In this document: positions 46,528 through 55,900 of the stretch, one piece after another
Numbering within the stretch: the stretch's first letter is position 1
Layout of the letters: the number at the start of each line of letters is the position of its first letter
DNA from: Myxococcales bacterium
Lineage (GTDB): Bacteria; Myxococcota_A; Polyangia; Fen-1088
Assembly (NCBI GenBank): GCA_022184915.1
Contig: JAGTJU010000001.1
Location: 186,001-250,000, forward strand
Reading direction: 5' to 3'
Length of the DNA: 64,000 bases
Program-made: the position numbers and the translations under genes
Notes under the pieces: model-generated
Seen by the model: the letters and a program-made list of their open reading frames with translations, nothing else
Database searches by the model: none
What the model was told of the DNA's origin: nothing

Positions 46528-46868
46528 GTTTCCCCGCGACCGTGCGCGTGTTCGTCGCGGTCGCGCCGCTCGACATGCGTGGATCCTTCGATGCGCTCGC
46601 CGGCGCCGTCAGGGGTCTCGGGCTCGATCCGGTCGACGGCCATCTGTACCTCTTCTTCAACAAGCGCCGGCGGCTGGCGAAGGCGTTGTGGTTCGACGGC
46701 TCGGGTTGGTGCGTGCTCGCCAAGCGACTCGAAGCCGGAAGCTTCCAGCTTCCGCCCCTCGACGGCGAAAAGCCCCAGGTCGCAATCGATGGCTCCGCCT
46801 TCGCTTCGCTCCTGGCCGGGATCGACTTCACCGCCGCTCGGCGGGGCTGGTATCGGCGAAAAGTGTAA
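46521..46868 (+). CDS. tnpB: IS66 TnpB-like protein, copy C
   Basis: 115 residues from GTG 46521, nearly identical to copy A, with the PLDMRGSFDALAG and LYLFFNKRR blocks. Required for transposition in the family. Confidence 0.85.
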   Translation: MLSFPATVRVFVAVAPLDMRGSFDALAGAVRGLGLDPVDGHLYLFFNKRRRLAKALWFDGSGWCVLAKRLEAGSFQLPPLDGEKPQVAIDGSAFASLLAGIDFTAARRGWYRRKV

Positions 46869-46912
46869 TTAGGGGATCGACACGGATCGCAGATCATGAT
46901 CTCTACTGATCT

Positions 46913-48418
46913 GTGGACGAGCTCGAAGGCCTGCAAAGGGAGAACGCGGAGATGCGAAAGCAAATCGCGCAGCTCCTGTTCGAGCTGGCGCGGCTCAATG
47001 ATCGCGTCGCCGAGCTGCTCGCCATCGCGCAACGCAAGCAGCGAAAACCGACCCCGACAGTAGCGCCGTCCGCGCCCGCATCACCACCGGTCGTCGAGGG
47101 CGAGCATCGACGCGCCTTCGAGGAGCGTCCGAAAGCGCCCGACAAGCCTGCCGAGGAGCCAGCGCCGAAGAAGCCGAGGAAGCCCACGGGCCGCAAACCG
47201 CTGCCCAAGCACCTCGAGGCGGAGGAGCATGAGCTGCGGCCGAAGGAGTGCGGCGACTGCGGCAGCGCAGCGTTAGACTTGGTGGACGAGCTCATCGAGG
47301 AGAAGCTCCACGTCGTCAAAGAGCATCAGCGCCGCCGCGTGGTTCGCCGCTACACGTGCCGCTGTCGCGCGTGTGGGGAGCGCACCACGATGCGATCGCT
47401 GCCCGCTCCGTATGAGCGATCCAAGGTTACCTGTGAATGGCTCGCGTGGCTCGTCTACCAGAAGTTCTGGCTGCTGACGCCGCTCGACCGCATCCGTCGC
47501 GACCTCGCGGAGCGCAGCATTCCGCTCGCGATGAGCACGCTCGTGACGTTCATCGAGCGCGCCTCCGATTTGCTGGCGGGCGTCGATCGCCTTCATTGGA
47601 AGCAGCTGCTCGGCAGCAGATGGATGGCGACGGACGGCACAGGATTGAAGGTACTCATTCCCAAGCTTCCCGCCGCCCACAACGGCTACATCGAGCTCTA
47701 TCGCAACGACCAAGTCGCCGTCTTCCAGTACGAGGCTGACAAGAGCGGTGAGACCGTCGCCAAGAAGCTTGCGCCTTTCACTGGAACCCTCACCGAAGAT
47801 GCCGAGCATCGCTTCAACGATGTATTCGCCTCGGGGCGCGTGCTGGAGGCGGGATGCAACGCTCACGGACGCCGGAAGTTCCGAGACGCCGAGGCAACCC
47901 AGCCCGTGCTCGCGGTCGAAGGGGGCGCATTCTTGGGCGCGATTTATGGCGAGGAGGAACGGGCCCGAAAGCTCGGCCTTCGTGGCGACCAACTCCTCGA
48001 GCATCGGCAAACCTTCATCCGTCCGCTCATTGCAGAATTCAAGCGCTGGCTCGATGCCGTTTCTCCGACGCTCCTGCCGTCCGAGCCACTCGCCGTGGCG
48101 ATCCGCTACTACAAGAACCACCACGACGCGCTCTTCCGTTTCGTGGACGACCCGCTCGTTCCGATCGACAACTCGCCCACCGAGCGCGAGTTCCAGAACG
48201 TCGCCAAGCTGCGACTCAACATGCTCTTCGCCGGCAGCACGGAGGGTGCTCACCGAGCCTGCGTCCTCCTCGGCATCATCGCCACCTGCCGCGCCCAGGG
48301 GGTCGCGGCCCAGGCCTACCTCGCCTGGGCCTTCGAGCGCCTCGGCACCCACCGCGACGTCTTCGGACTCCCTCTCGACGCCCTCACCCCAGCCGCATTC
48401 AAGAAGACCCTCGGCTGA
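46913..48418 (+). CDS. tnpC: IS66 TnpC transposase, intact
   Basis: 501 residues from GTG 46913. An N-terminal coiled coil (about 5-50) and a Pro/Lys-rich linker lead to a zinc-ribbon (KECGDCGS and TCRCRACGER). The DDE core has WMATDGTGLKV (Asp), the insertion motif CNAHGRRKFRDA and IDNSPTEREFQNVAK (Glu). Its length matches active IS66 transposases. It probably supplies transposase for copies A and B in trans. Confidence 0.92.
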   Translation: MDELEGLQRENAEMRKQIAQLLFELARLNDRVAELLAIAQRKQRKPTPTVAPSAPASPPVVEGEHRRAFEERPKAPDKPAEEPAPKKPRKPTGRKPLPKHLEAEEHELRPKECGDCGSAALDLVDELIEEKLHVVKEHQRRRVVRRYTCRCRACGERTTMRSLPAPYERSKVTCEWLAWLVYQKFWLLTPLDRIRRDLAERSIPLAMSTLVTFIERASDLLAGVDRLHWKQLLGSRWMATDGTGLKVLIPKLPAAHNGYIELYRNDQVAVFQYEADKSGETVAKKLAPFTGTLTEDAEHRFNDVFASGRVLEAGCNAHGRRKFRDAEATQPVLAVEGGAFLGAIYGEEERARKLGLRGDQLLEHRQTFIRPLIAEFKRWLDAVSPTLLPSEPLAVAIRYYKNHHDALFRFVDDPLVPIDNSPTEREFQNVAKLRLNMLFAGSTEGAHRACVLLGIIATCRAQGVAAQAYLAWAFERLGTHRDVFGLPLDALTPAAFKKTLG

Positions 48419-48479
48419 AGCCCACGCACGCCTTTCGGCGGCCGTCATCCCGGTGTCGCTGATGGGTCACGTAGCACCA

Positions 48480-48627
48480 ACTCCCTGCGCTGGCGGCGGA
48501 ACCAATCTATGGCGACGTTCCTCGCGATAACAACCAGGAAGGGCGCATAGGGCCACATAGGGGCGGAAGCCGTCAAATGCCGCGCGGCAACCATCAGAGA
48601 AGGCCTTCGCGAAAACTTCCTGAACCA
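48480..48627 (-). pseudogene. ECF sigma factor region 2 fragment
   Basis: The minus strand reads LVQEVFAKAFSDG, AAFDGFRPY and, after a frame change, APFLVVIARNVAIDWFRR, the conserved region 2 of extracytoplasmic-function sigma factors. It is cut on one side by IS66 copy C and on the other by intron protein sequence. Confidence 0.6.
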
Positions 48628-48698
48628 GGGGCCCATTCGAGTACGCCGTACTCGCGGTGTACCTTGTGCCCCGACACGAGCGACCATGCCGGTTGACC
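48628..48698 (-). pseudogene. Group II intron maturase fragment
   Basis: The minus strand reads WSLVSGHKVHREYGVLEWAP, identical to the end of the intron protein at 26 kb. It joins directly to the sigma-factor remnant. Confidence 0.7.
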
Positions 48699-49007
48699 AG
48701 GGCTCCGCGGGCGTCGACTCGGAGAAGTCCGCAGGCCTGAGCCAATGGCCGCGCCGCGAGCAGCGCGCCCGCCGCGAGGGCCGGGCGCGCGTGAGGGCGC
48801 CAACTGGGAGGGCGGGAGGAGACAACTTCTTCCATGTCGAGCTTCTGCCCGAGGAGGTACGCAGGCGTTACACCGCCGGCTGCGTTTTTCTGCACTCGGA
48901 GCTGGAGCCGGCGGCCCCCGCCTTCTTCGAGGTGGCGTGTAAACTCGAGCCGTGCCGGGCGCGCGGGTGACAACGCCGTGCGCTGGCGTGGCCGGCGACC
49001 TTGCCTG
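48699..49007. other. No recognised gene
   Basis: GC-rich with several overlapping frames on both strands but no protein-like pattern that I trust. Confidence 0.3.
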
Positions 49008-49023
49008 TTAGCTGATTTGCTAA
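49008..49023. promoter_or_regulatory. Weak dyad before ATPase-nuclease gene
   Basis: TTAGC, 6 bases, GCTAA. It shares the TTAGC/GCTAA half-sites of the stronger dyad 43 bases downstream. Confidence 0.4.
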
Positions 49024-49065
49024 GCATGGAGCTGAATAAAATCAGCCTCTTTTTCCCGACGGCTT

Positions 49066-49085
49066 GATTAGCAAAGTTGCTAATC
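49066..49085. promoter_or_regulatory. Perfect 20-bp dyad, likely operator
   Basis: GATTAGCAA-AG-TTGCTAATC has perfect 9-bp arms and lies 41 bases before the GTG start chosen for the ATPase-nuclease gene. It is AT-rich against a GC-rich background, as expected for a regulator site. Confidence 0.6.
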
Positions 49086-49126
49086 TGCAGCCTTGCCTAC
49101 TTCCCTGGCATCTGTATCATGTCCCT

Positions 49127-50674
49127 GTGTTCAGTTCACACATTCCGGTTACGGAGCGGGATTTTTGGAATCGGAGCCACGAACTCGGCAAGCTGGGCCA
49201 GGCGGTGGACCGGCTGGAGCAGGGGCATCCTCATTGGATCGCCCTCATCGGATCGCGAAAAATCGGCAAAACCAGCCTGCTTCGGGAACTCGAGCGACGT
49301 CGCGCCGTTCACCACAAGACGATTTTCGCCGTGGCCGATACGTTCGAGGTCGCGCCCGACATCACTTCAATCTTCAAGGTCGTGGCGCTCCGCATTCTCG
49401 ACAGGGTCATCTCTTCCGACCTGGGCGTTTCCCTCGAAAGCCTCTCCGCATCGCCTGACGAGCTGCGCCGTACCTTGCAGCACTCTGATCGCATCGCGTC
49501 GTTGCCAGCAGGCGTGCGCACGGCCGTTTACAGCTTGGCTGACGGCATGGATGAAACACCAGCGCTGCGCGCCTGCGTCGATCTGCCCGAACAACTCGCT
49601 CAAGCCTGGGATCAGTATGTGATCGTGGCTATAGACGAGTTTCAAGAACTCACGTCGAAACCACAAAGCAAGGGCGGCGACGTCATTCCCATGCTTCGTG
49701 CGCTTTGGCAACGTCATCGCCGCGTTGGCTACGTCATCTCAGGTTCGGAAAGGACGATGCTGCTCGACTTGGTGACCTCGAAGCGGTCGCCATTCTTTGG
49801 CCACTTCGACATCATGGATCTTGGACCATTCGACCGTGAAGACGCGATCGGTTTCTTGTGCGCGCCCCACCATGACCCCCCTTTGTCGCGAGACTTCGCC
49901 AAAAAGGTCCATGAAGTGTTGGGAGGCCACCCTTTTTATCTTCAACTCTTCGGGCAATCCTGGAGTCGGCCGGGCAAGGATGGGGATGCCGACCTGTTGA
50001 AGGACGTGCTTGGCGAACTGGTGTTCTCCAATACCGGGCGCCTGTCACTGCACTTTCTCAACGAACATGGGCGTTTGGTTGGCCGATCGGGTACGTTGGC
50101 CGCTGTTCTCGATGCGCTGGCAACGAGGCCACAGCGCCTCTTCGAGTTGGCCGCAACGATTCGTGCATCGAGTGCCGCAACCAAGACGTATGTTCAACGG
50201 CTTGGTGATGCCATCATCAAGCGGGCTGATCTCTACGCCTTGACCGATCCCGTCTTCGCATCGTGGCTGAGATGGCGTGGTCCTGGCGGCGCTGCGGTGC
50301 CAATGAAAGTGATTGGCGACGAGGCTGAAGCGAATGTGGCGGCCCACCTGGCCCGCCTGGGATTCGATCTCATTTATCAATCACGCGCGTCGAGGGGCGC
50401 CTTCGATCTACTCGCCATTCGAGGCGGCGTTCAGCTAGGGGTTCAGGTCAAACGGACGACCCTGCCACTGAGCCTGCCTTCAGCCGATTGGAAAAGAATG
50501 GAAGCGGAAGCTGCCCGCCTGGGGTGGCGCTGGGTGGTGGCTGTGGCAACACCTGATGAACAAGTGCGTTTTCTCGACCCGTCCCAGAGGCGCGGAGGGC
50601 GAATTCACGAAGCCGCTGCCATTGCCAACTTGCTACTTTGGCTCGATAGGTTTTCGCCGCAAGGTCCTCTGTGA
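49127..50674 (+). CDS. AAA ATPase with C-terminal PD-(D/E)XK nuclease domain
   Basis: 515 residues from GTG 49127 (FSSHIPVTERDFW); an in-frame TTG at 49064 would put the operator inside the gene. Walker A is GSRKIGKTS (about 42), Walker B is VIVAIDEFQEL (about 190). A winged-helix-like segment (about 345-400) links to a restriction-endonuclease-like fold: EAEANVAAHLARLGF, GAFDLLAI and GVQVKRT supply E, D and QxK. Archaeal-type ATPases fused to such nucleases occur in defence and mobile contexts. Function here is inferred: an ATP-controlled DNA nuclease. Confidence 0.75.
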   Translation: MFSSHIPVTERDFWNRSHELGKLGQAVDRLEQGHPHWIALIGSRKIGKTSLLRELERRRAVHHKTIFAVADTFEVAPDITSIFKVVALRILDRVISSDLGVSLESLSASPDELRRTLQHSDRIASLPAGVRTAVYSLADGMDETPALRACVDLPEQLAQAWDQYVIVAIDEFQELTSKPQSKGGDVIPMLRALWQRHRRVGYVISGSERTMLLDLVTSKRSPFFGHFDIMDLGPFDREDAIGFLCAPHHDPPLSRDFAKKVHEVLGGHPFYLQLFGQSWSRPGKDGDADLLKDVLGELVFSNTGRLSLHFLNEHGRLVGRSGTLAAVLDALATRPQRLFELAATIRASSAATKTYVQRLGDAIIKRADLYALTDPVFASWLRWRGPGGAAVPMKVIGDEAEANVAAHLARLGFDLIYQSRASRGAFDLLAIRGGVQLGVQVKRTTLPLSLPSADWKRMEAEAARLGWRWVVAVATPDEQVRFLDPSQRRGGRIHEAAAIANLLLWLDRFSPQGPL

Positions 50675-50820
50675 GAGCGGCGGCGCGAAGGCGTGCGGAT
50701 GTCGTCAAGCTGTGCCAATCAGGGGACGAGAGCATCTCGGCGGTCTGCGAGCGGCTCGACCTCACCGAGTCCGCAGTTCCGCGGTTGGCTTCGAAAAGCA
50801 GGGGACGAAGGCGTCGGGAT
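50675..50820 (+). pseudogene. IS3-type OrfA fragment
   Basis: ADVVKLCQSGDESISAVCERLDLTESAV matches (in pieces) the helix-turn-helix of IS3-family OrfA. One frame change follows (RGWLRKAGDEGVG) and the fragment ends at the ISNCY end. Confidence 0.55.
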
Positions 50821-50822
50821 GT

Positions 50823-50853
50823 ACAAAGCGGACATTTTCACTTTGCGTCTACA
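50823..50853. repeat. Solo ISNCY end
   Basis: CAAAGCGGACATTTTCACTT and GCGTCTACA match the right end of the ISNCY elements at 34928 and 45653. No transposase adjoins it. The next 112 bases hold nothing recognised. Confidence 0.75.
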
Positions 50854-50965
50854 GGTGCTTGTCATGCAGAACATCCTGTCACCGCTCTTCCCGTGAATCT
50901 TCCGGCACCTTACATCCCCTGATTCGGCGGGGTCTTGGTTTCCCGCAATCTCGGCCACCAGCGCC

Positions 50966-51370
50966 TCAGCGCTCTTGCAAATAAGGAGATTCGACGGGGA
51001 TCCGCAAAGATCTCGCGGCTTCATCCAGGCGAACGTCGTAAGTCACGAAGGCGCTGACATCAGACAGGTACGTAAAGGCCGTTGCAAGGTGGATGGCGTC
51101 GAGGCTTCGCAGTACGTCCGGAGGCAGGTTCTCCGCGGTCGCAAGGATCCGATCGTCGATTTTGAGTAGGGCAACGGCCGCTAGAACGCCGCGCGCACGA
51201 TCAAGATGGTCCGGCGCTGCTCGCTTAACAGCTCGAACAAGCTCAACACGCGCAAGCTGTGACGAGAAGAACGTCTCGCCCGCGCGCAACCTGATCCAAG
51301 TTTGCAGCGCCACGGTTTCTGCCTCGCGCACCACGAGCTTCACTAGGGCAGAGGTGTCGAGATAGATCAC
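50966..51370 (-). CDS. vapC: VapC-type PIN toxin, module 5
   Basis: 134-residue PIN ribonuclease with IYLDTSALVKL (Asp), ARVELVRAV (Glu), LDAIHLATA (Asp) and FVTYDVRLDEAA (Asp). Overlaps the antitoxin gene by four bases. Distantly similar to module 2. Confidence 0.88.
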   Translation of the reverse strand: MIYLDTSALVKLVVREAETVALQTWIRLRAGETFFSSQLARVELVRAVKRAAPDHLDRARGVLAAVALLKIDDRILATAENLPPDVLRSLDAIHLATAFTYLSDVSAFVTYDVRLDEAARSLRIPVESPYLQER

Positions 51371-51651
51371 GATCGCTCTGCCTGGCGCGCTTGATCGAGC
51401 ACTTCAGAAAGCGACGGGCCAGTGCCCGAGGGCGGAGGAAGTGGTGTTAACAGAGCATCCGTAGAGCTGGTTGCAGCGATGGCCCGCCCCTCACTGACGA
51501 GCCGGTCGATGATCGATTCGTTAGAGAGAACGGGGACGATACGAGCGATGGGGCGGCCGTACTCTCGGACTTCAAGCGATTCACCAGCTTTGACCCGCTC
51601 AAGCACCTTGGCTGTTTGCTGGTTCAGTTCGGTAACCGAGACTTTGGCCAT
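51367..51651 (-). CDS. vapB: Phd/YefM-type antitoxin, module 5
   Basis: 94 residues: KVSVTELNQQTAKVLERVKAG cut at Gly, then EVREYGRPIARIVP, the Phd/YefM fold. The C-terminal SLSEVLDQARQAERS tail likely neutralises the toxin. Confidence 0.87.
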   Translation of the reverse strand: MAKVSVTELNQQTAKVLERVKAGESLEVREYGRPIARIVPVLSNESIIDRLVSEGRAIAATSSTDALLTPLPPPSGTGPSLSEVLDQARQAERS

Positions 51652-51657
51652 CTCTTA

Positions 51658-51686
51658 AAAATAGTACTTTCTACTAGTTTGGTCAA
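51658..51686 (-). promoter_or_regulatory. Promoter of vapBC module 5
   Basis: On the minus strand TTGACC, 17 bases, TATTTT. AGTAGAAAGTACT within the spacer is an imperfect palindrome. The ATG lies seven bases after the -10 box. Confidence 0.55.
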
Positions 51687-51734
51687 GAAGTCTAAAGATC
51701 GAGGCAGGAAATCACATCGCCAGTGGATGTAGAG

Positions 51735-51785
51735 TAGGGCTCAGCCGGCGGATAGACCCGCTGGCTGGGCCCTACTCTACGTGCG
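51735..51785 (+). mobile_element. Group II intron 3'-end remnant
   Basis: CAGCCGGCGGATAGACCCG and CTGGCTGGGCCCTACTCTAC match domain VI and the intron end at 26780-26824. Only this hairpin remains. Confidence 0.6.
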
Positions 51786-51798
51786 CCTGCGCCAAGCC

Positions 51799-52281
51799 CT
51801 ACGGCTTTGCCATCGTTTCGAGCCGGCGCAGCGCCTCGAGATCAACGAGATCTTTCGCTCGTCCCGCCGCGGCCTTGGACCGGATGAGATCGCTCAGGGA
51901 CAGGATCCGGACCTGGGCTCCGTATAGATCGACCAGGTCCGCACGCAACGCGATGTCGCCATACCCGCCGAGGCCGGTGACTTCGCCCAGGAGGTCAATG
52001 TCACCAGCGGACGTTGTCAGCGTGAAGTTCAGGCCGTTGCGCAGCGTTTTTGTGTCCCAGTAGAACGGAAGCTCAGGTGGGGCTCCACGCAACTTTGGGT
52101 TAAGTGGCCCGAGCGCACGAACCAAGCGTTCAACGTTCTCAGGCGTGCGCGCGTAACAGACATCGAGGTCCAGCGTCGCCCGCACGTGCCCATGAGAAAT
52201 CACCGCAAGACCTCCCACCACTACAAACTCCGCATGCTCCTCCGCGAGGCGACGAAAAAGCTCGGCGAAGTTGGTCATCAT
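51799..52281 (-). CDS. Nucleotidyltransferase-fold protein, second pair
   Basis: 160 residues from ATG 52281, which overlaps the upstream stop (ATGA). VVVGGLAVISHGHVRATLDL then DVCYAR carries the NTase G-G...D-D pattern. Later come DIDLLGEV and KDLVDLEALRRLE, like the protein at 18.6 kb. Probably a toxin-antitoxin NTase, by analogy only. Confidence 0.65.
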   Translation of the reverse strand: MMTNFAELFRRLAEEHAEFVVVGGLAVISHGHVRATLDLDVCYARTPENVERLVRALGPLNPKLRGAPPELPFYWDTKTLRNGLNFTLTTSAGDIDLLGEVTGLGGYGDIALRADLVDLYGAQVRILSLSDLIRSKAAAGRAKDLVDLEALRRLETMAKP

Positions 52282-52535
52282 CGGTCGCCCGTGCGCTCTT
52301 TTGTCATCGCTGTGCGAATCTGCTCGCCGAGTTCCACCAGACAACGCATGGCTTCGACCCGTTCCGTCGGGGTCGCTGAACGCGCTTGCGCCAGTTGTGC
52401 GGCATCGATGCCGGGCGGAAGCTGGTCAAGGATCCGGTATTGCCACGGCTCTTCGACGGGAAACCACATGAACGAGAGTCTATGCGGTTTCGCGCGGTGC
52501 GCATTCGAATACGTGTCAGCGCGCCGAGCTCGCAA
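52278..52535 (-). CDS. Partner of second nucleotidyltransferase
   Basis: 85 residues, with PHRLSFMWFPVEEPWQYRI and an acidic/basic helical C-terminus. Four-base overlap with the nucleotidyltransferase gene. No known domain. Confidence 0.5.
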   Translation of the reverse strand: MRARRADTYSNAHRAKPHRLSFMWFPVEEPWQYRILDQLPPGIDAAQLAQARSATPTERVEAMRCLVELGEQIRTAMTKERTGDR

Positions 52536-52931
52536 CCGTTTTCGCGGCTCGAGCTTCGGCGGACTCCTGCCGCGATGAGTTCTCTGGTGAGATGCATCCC
52601 AGAACCTCCTGTACAGGACTCATTTGACGCGCCAGGACGCCAAGCCGTCACTCCGCCCGCGGCCTTTTGCTTGGGGCGTGATTGCCGAGACCTAAATGGA
52701 CATCTCTTGAGAACCGCAGCCTCCTAATCGCGAGGTGGCTACAAACGTTCTCGCCTGACTCCCATGGCCGTCGCGGACGCCAACTCGCCCATGGCCCGCC
52801 CAGCACTGACGGGTTCGACTGAGAGCTTCACCGGCGACCCATGCCGAAAAAGTAGCATTATCGCTACCCCCAGAGTGACCATTCAGGGTTGGGGCTTGAG
52901 TCGCGCGTCCGAATATTGGAATCATCCCCTC
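52536..52931. other. No recognised gene before the Snf2 gene
   Basis: The Snf2 frame is open from 52764, but the first ~55 codons have no protein-like pattern. The gene's promoter should lie here. Confidence 0.3.
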
Positions 52932-55900
52932 ATGACAGCGCCCACCGCCACCCGCCAAAGAAGCTCCGCAGGCATCGGCCAAGTCGCGGCGGTAACGTCC
53001 ATGCTCGCATCTCCCAGCGTGTCGTCCCCGCTCGAAGCCCACTGCTGGACGGTGGCATGCCTCATGGGGCGATGGACACGCTCGAAGCTATCCGAGCGGC
53101 TACGCGCCACGAATCTGCGCGTACCGGTGAGGCCCGGCGCCGCTGGCAAGGGTACCTTGATATCCGCGGGAGCCTTGCTGCCCTTCGTGGAAAGTTGGGC
53201 ATCGAAAGGTATGGTTCGCACGAGCGATGACGTTTCGTACGACGTCGACCCCGGGGCGGCCCATCATCATTTGTCCTCGAAGGCCACCCGGCCCTTGCTC
53301 GAGGAACTCGCGCACCACTTCCCCACCCGCACGACCAGGGTGGACCTGCCCTCGCACGGCCTTTCGGTACGGTACGCCCCCGAGGCGCGGCAGGACGCCG
53401 TGTTCAAATGTCGACTGGCCATGTATTTGGACCGCCTGGATGACGTTCATGACCTGTTCGCCGCTCAGGACAAGCACACGCCCCCAACGCGAGGCGAAGC
53501 GCCGTTCATCTGCGACGTGGTGCCCGTCAAAGCGCCGCCCGGGGCCGTGGCGTTGCTCCCCCCGACGATGCAGACGTTTTGGACCAAGCGCGTGCTCGAG
53601 CGTGCCTTTGCCGAACCTGACATGCCGCACCCCGATCTCTTGCGAGGCGTGCTGGCCAATGCCGCTCAGCCCGAGGACCTGCGGGCCAAGGCCGCCCTTT
53701 GGCTTGCGCTGGGTCCGGGAGACGAGACGGCCGACACCACGCTGGCAACGATGTCTTCGTCCGCGGCGCTGTGCGCGCGGGCCGTGTTCGCCCTGCGGGA
53801 AGGCCGCTGGGCCGACGCACGCCAGCGGGTTCACGAGGCCTTCGCGGCTTCGCGGGGGCCCAAGGACAAGCGTCAGGCCCGTCTCGAGGGCTTCGCCGCG
53901 CCCCTGCTGGGGGTGGTCCTGGCCACGGGGGATGCCAGCGCGCGTGCTCTTCTGGGAGTGCAGGCCGCCGCGCAGCGACGCCAGGATTACCGGGCCTTTT
54001 ACACCCGTCTGCTCGAACGAGAGCGCGCCACCGACGGGCTGGTGGTCAGCATCGTGGCGGACCACCTGTACGGCCGGGACGAACCTGCGCTGTGGTTTCC
54101 GGCCATGCTCGCAGAGGCGCTCTGGCCGCTGTCTGCCCGGCATTCGCGTTCACGCGGCGTCAGCATCCAGGTGGCCGAGAGCGCCCGGGCCCTGTTTGTG
54201 GCCGCGGGCTTCAGGTACCTGGCCGATCAGCTGACCCACGTGTGCGCGGCCCTGGAGGAACGCACCGGCACGCAGACGCTGGCCACCTCTACCGCCAGTC
54301 TGCTGCAGCTGGCCTCGTCCGAGCCTGCATGGAAACGCGCCCTGGAAGCGCTCGAGACCGTTGCCGTGCCCGAGCCGTTGCCGCCCCCGAACGCGTCCGA
54401 CGCCGATGCGAACACCCGACTCATCTTCTGTTTGAAGCCCAAGATCAACGGAAACCTCCGGCCCGTCAGCGCCGCGCTGGACGCACGCACATTGGGCGAT
54501 GTGGTCAACCTGCACATCGAGCCGCAGGTACAAAAGCGCCGCGGCGAGGGGTGGGACGTCGGCCGCCCGATTCCGCTCAAGAAGCTGGTCTCCGGCGACC
54601 CGGGGGTACCGATCTTCAGGGCCGATAATGAACTCATCAAGGCCATCGAGGCCTCGCAGACCGGACGGGGAACGACGCACGAGTTCCGGCAGACGGCGGC
54701 CCTGTACCTGTCCGGTCACCCGCTTTTGTTCTGGAGCGAGTCGCCACAAGACGGGCCCGTGGCGGTGACCCACGGAAAACCAGCTGTCGAAGTTCACGAG
54801 ACCGCCGACGGGCTCACGTTGCGGGTCGTTCCTGCACCCAACGCCACGAACATTGGCATCCTGGTGGAAAGCCGCAGCCTGATTCGCGTGATGTTCTTCG
54901 GCGCCGACGCGCGCGCCGCCTACGACGTGATTCGCACGCTGCCGCCCATTCCACCCGAGGGCAAGCCGGCGTTGATGAAAGCGGTGGCCCGCCTTGCGCC
55001 CCTGTTCACGATTCACTCGGATCTCGCGGTGACCGCCGATGCCGCAGTCACGGAGGTCAGCGCCGACCCACGCCCCGTGGTCACGTTGACCCAGAAGGGG
55101 CACAGCCTCACCGCGAAAGCGTTCGTGGCGCCGCTGGGGCCCAGCGGGCCGCAGGTCGTGCCGGGCACCGGTCTTGCCAACCTGGCGGCCGAGACGGCGC
55201 AAGGTCGCGTGCGCTGTCAGCGCGACCTTGGCCTCGAAGCCGAACGATACGCCGAGCTGATCGCCACTGTGCCCGAGCTCGAGGGCACGGCCAAGGGCGC
55301 ATCCCCAAGCATCGACGATCTCTACACGTGCGTGCAGTTGGTCAGGCGCCTCATGCAACTGGCGGCGGAGGATCGGATTGGCTTGGTGTGGTCAGGGGAC
55401 CAGCGCATCGAATGGGTCCGCGAGATTGACTTTGCCAATTTGAGGTTGCAGGTCGACGAGGTGGGCACGTGGCTGACCATCTCTGCAGACGCGAAGGTCG
55501 ATGACGAGCTGGTGCTGCCCATGCTCCGCCTGCTCGAACGGCAGGTGCTGAGCACGCGAGTGATTGAACTTGCACCTGGCCGCTACGTCACGTTGACGAC
55601 GGAACTGGCAGAGCACCTCGGTGCGCTAGAGGCCGCCGCGCAAAAGCAGGACGGAACCGAAAACACGCTGCGCCTGCCCCCCGTGGCGCTTTGGTTTGCC
55701 ACGGGGTGGCTGTCCAAGCTGAAGGCCGCTCGCAGCGTGACGGCGAACGCGGCCGCCGCTCGCCACCTCGAACGGCTTGAGGTGGCTTACACGTCACAGC
55801 CCGAAGTCCCAAAGATCTTCGAGGCGCAGCTTCGTCCGTATCAGCAAGAGGGCTTTGCTTTCCTCAGCCGCGTGGCCGCTTTCGAGGGCGGAGCCATCCT

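Larger units (their letters stand above)
46100..48470 (+). mobile_element. IS66-family element C, intact (2,371 bp)
   Basis: Ends GTGACCCATCAGCGACGGCG and, inverted, GTGACCCATCAGCGACACCG. It encodes tnpA, tnpB and a full-length tnpC and is the only complete IS66 here. The flanks (ISNCY at the left, sigma-factor remnant at the right) show no 8-bp duplication, so the surroundings were rearranged. Confidence 0.92.
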
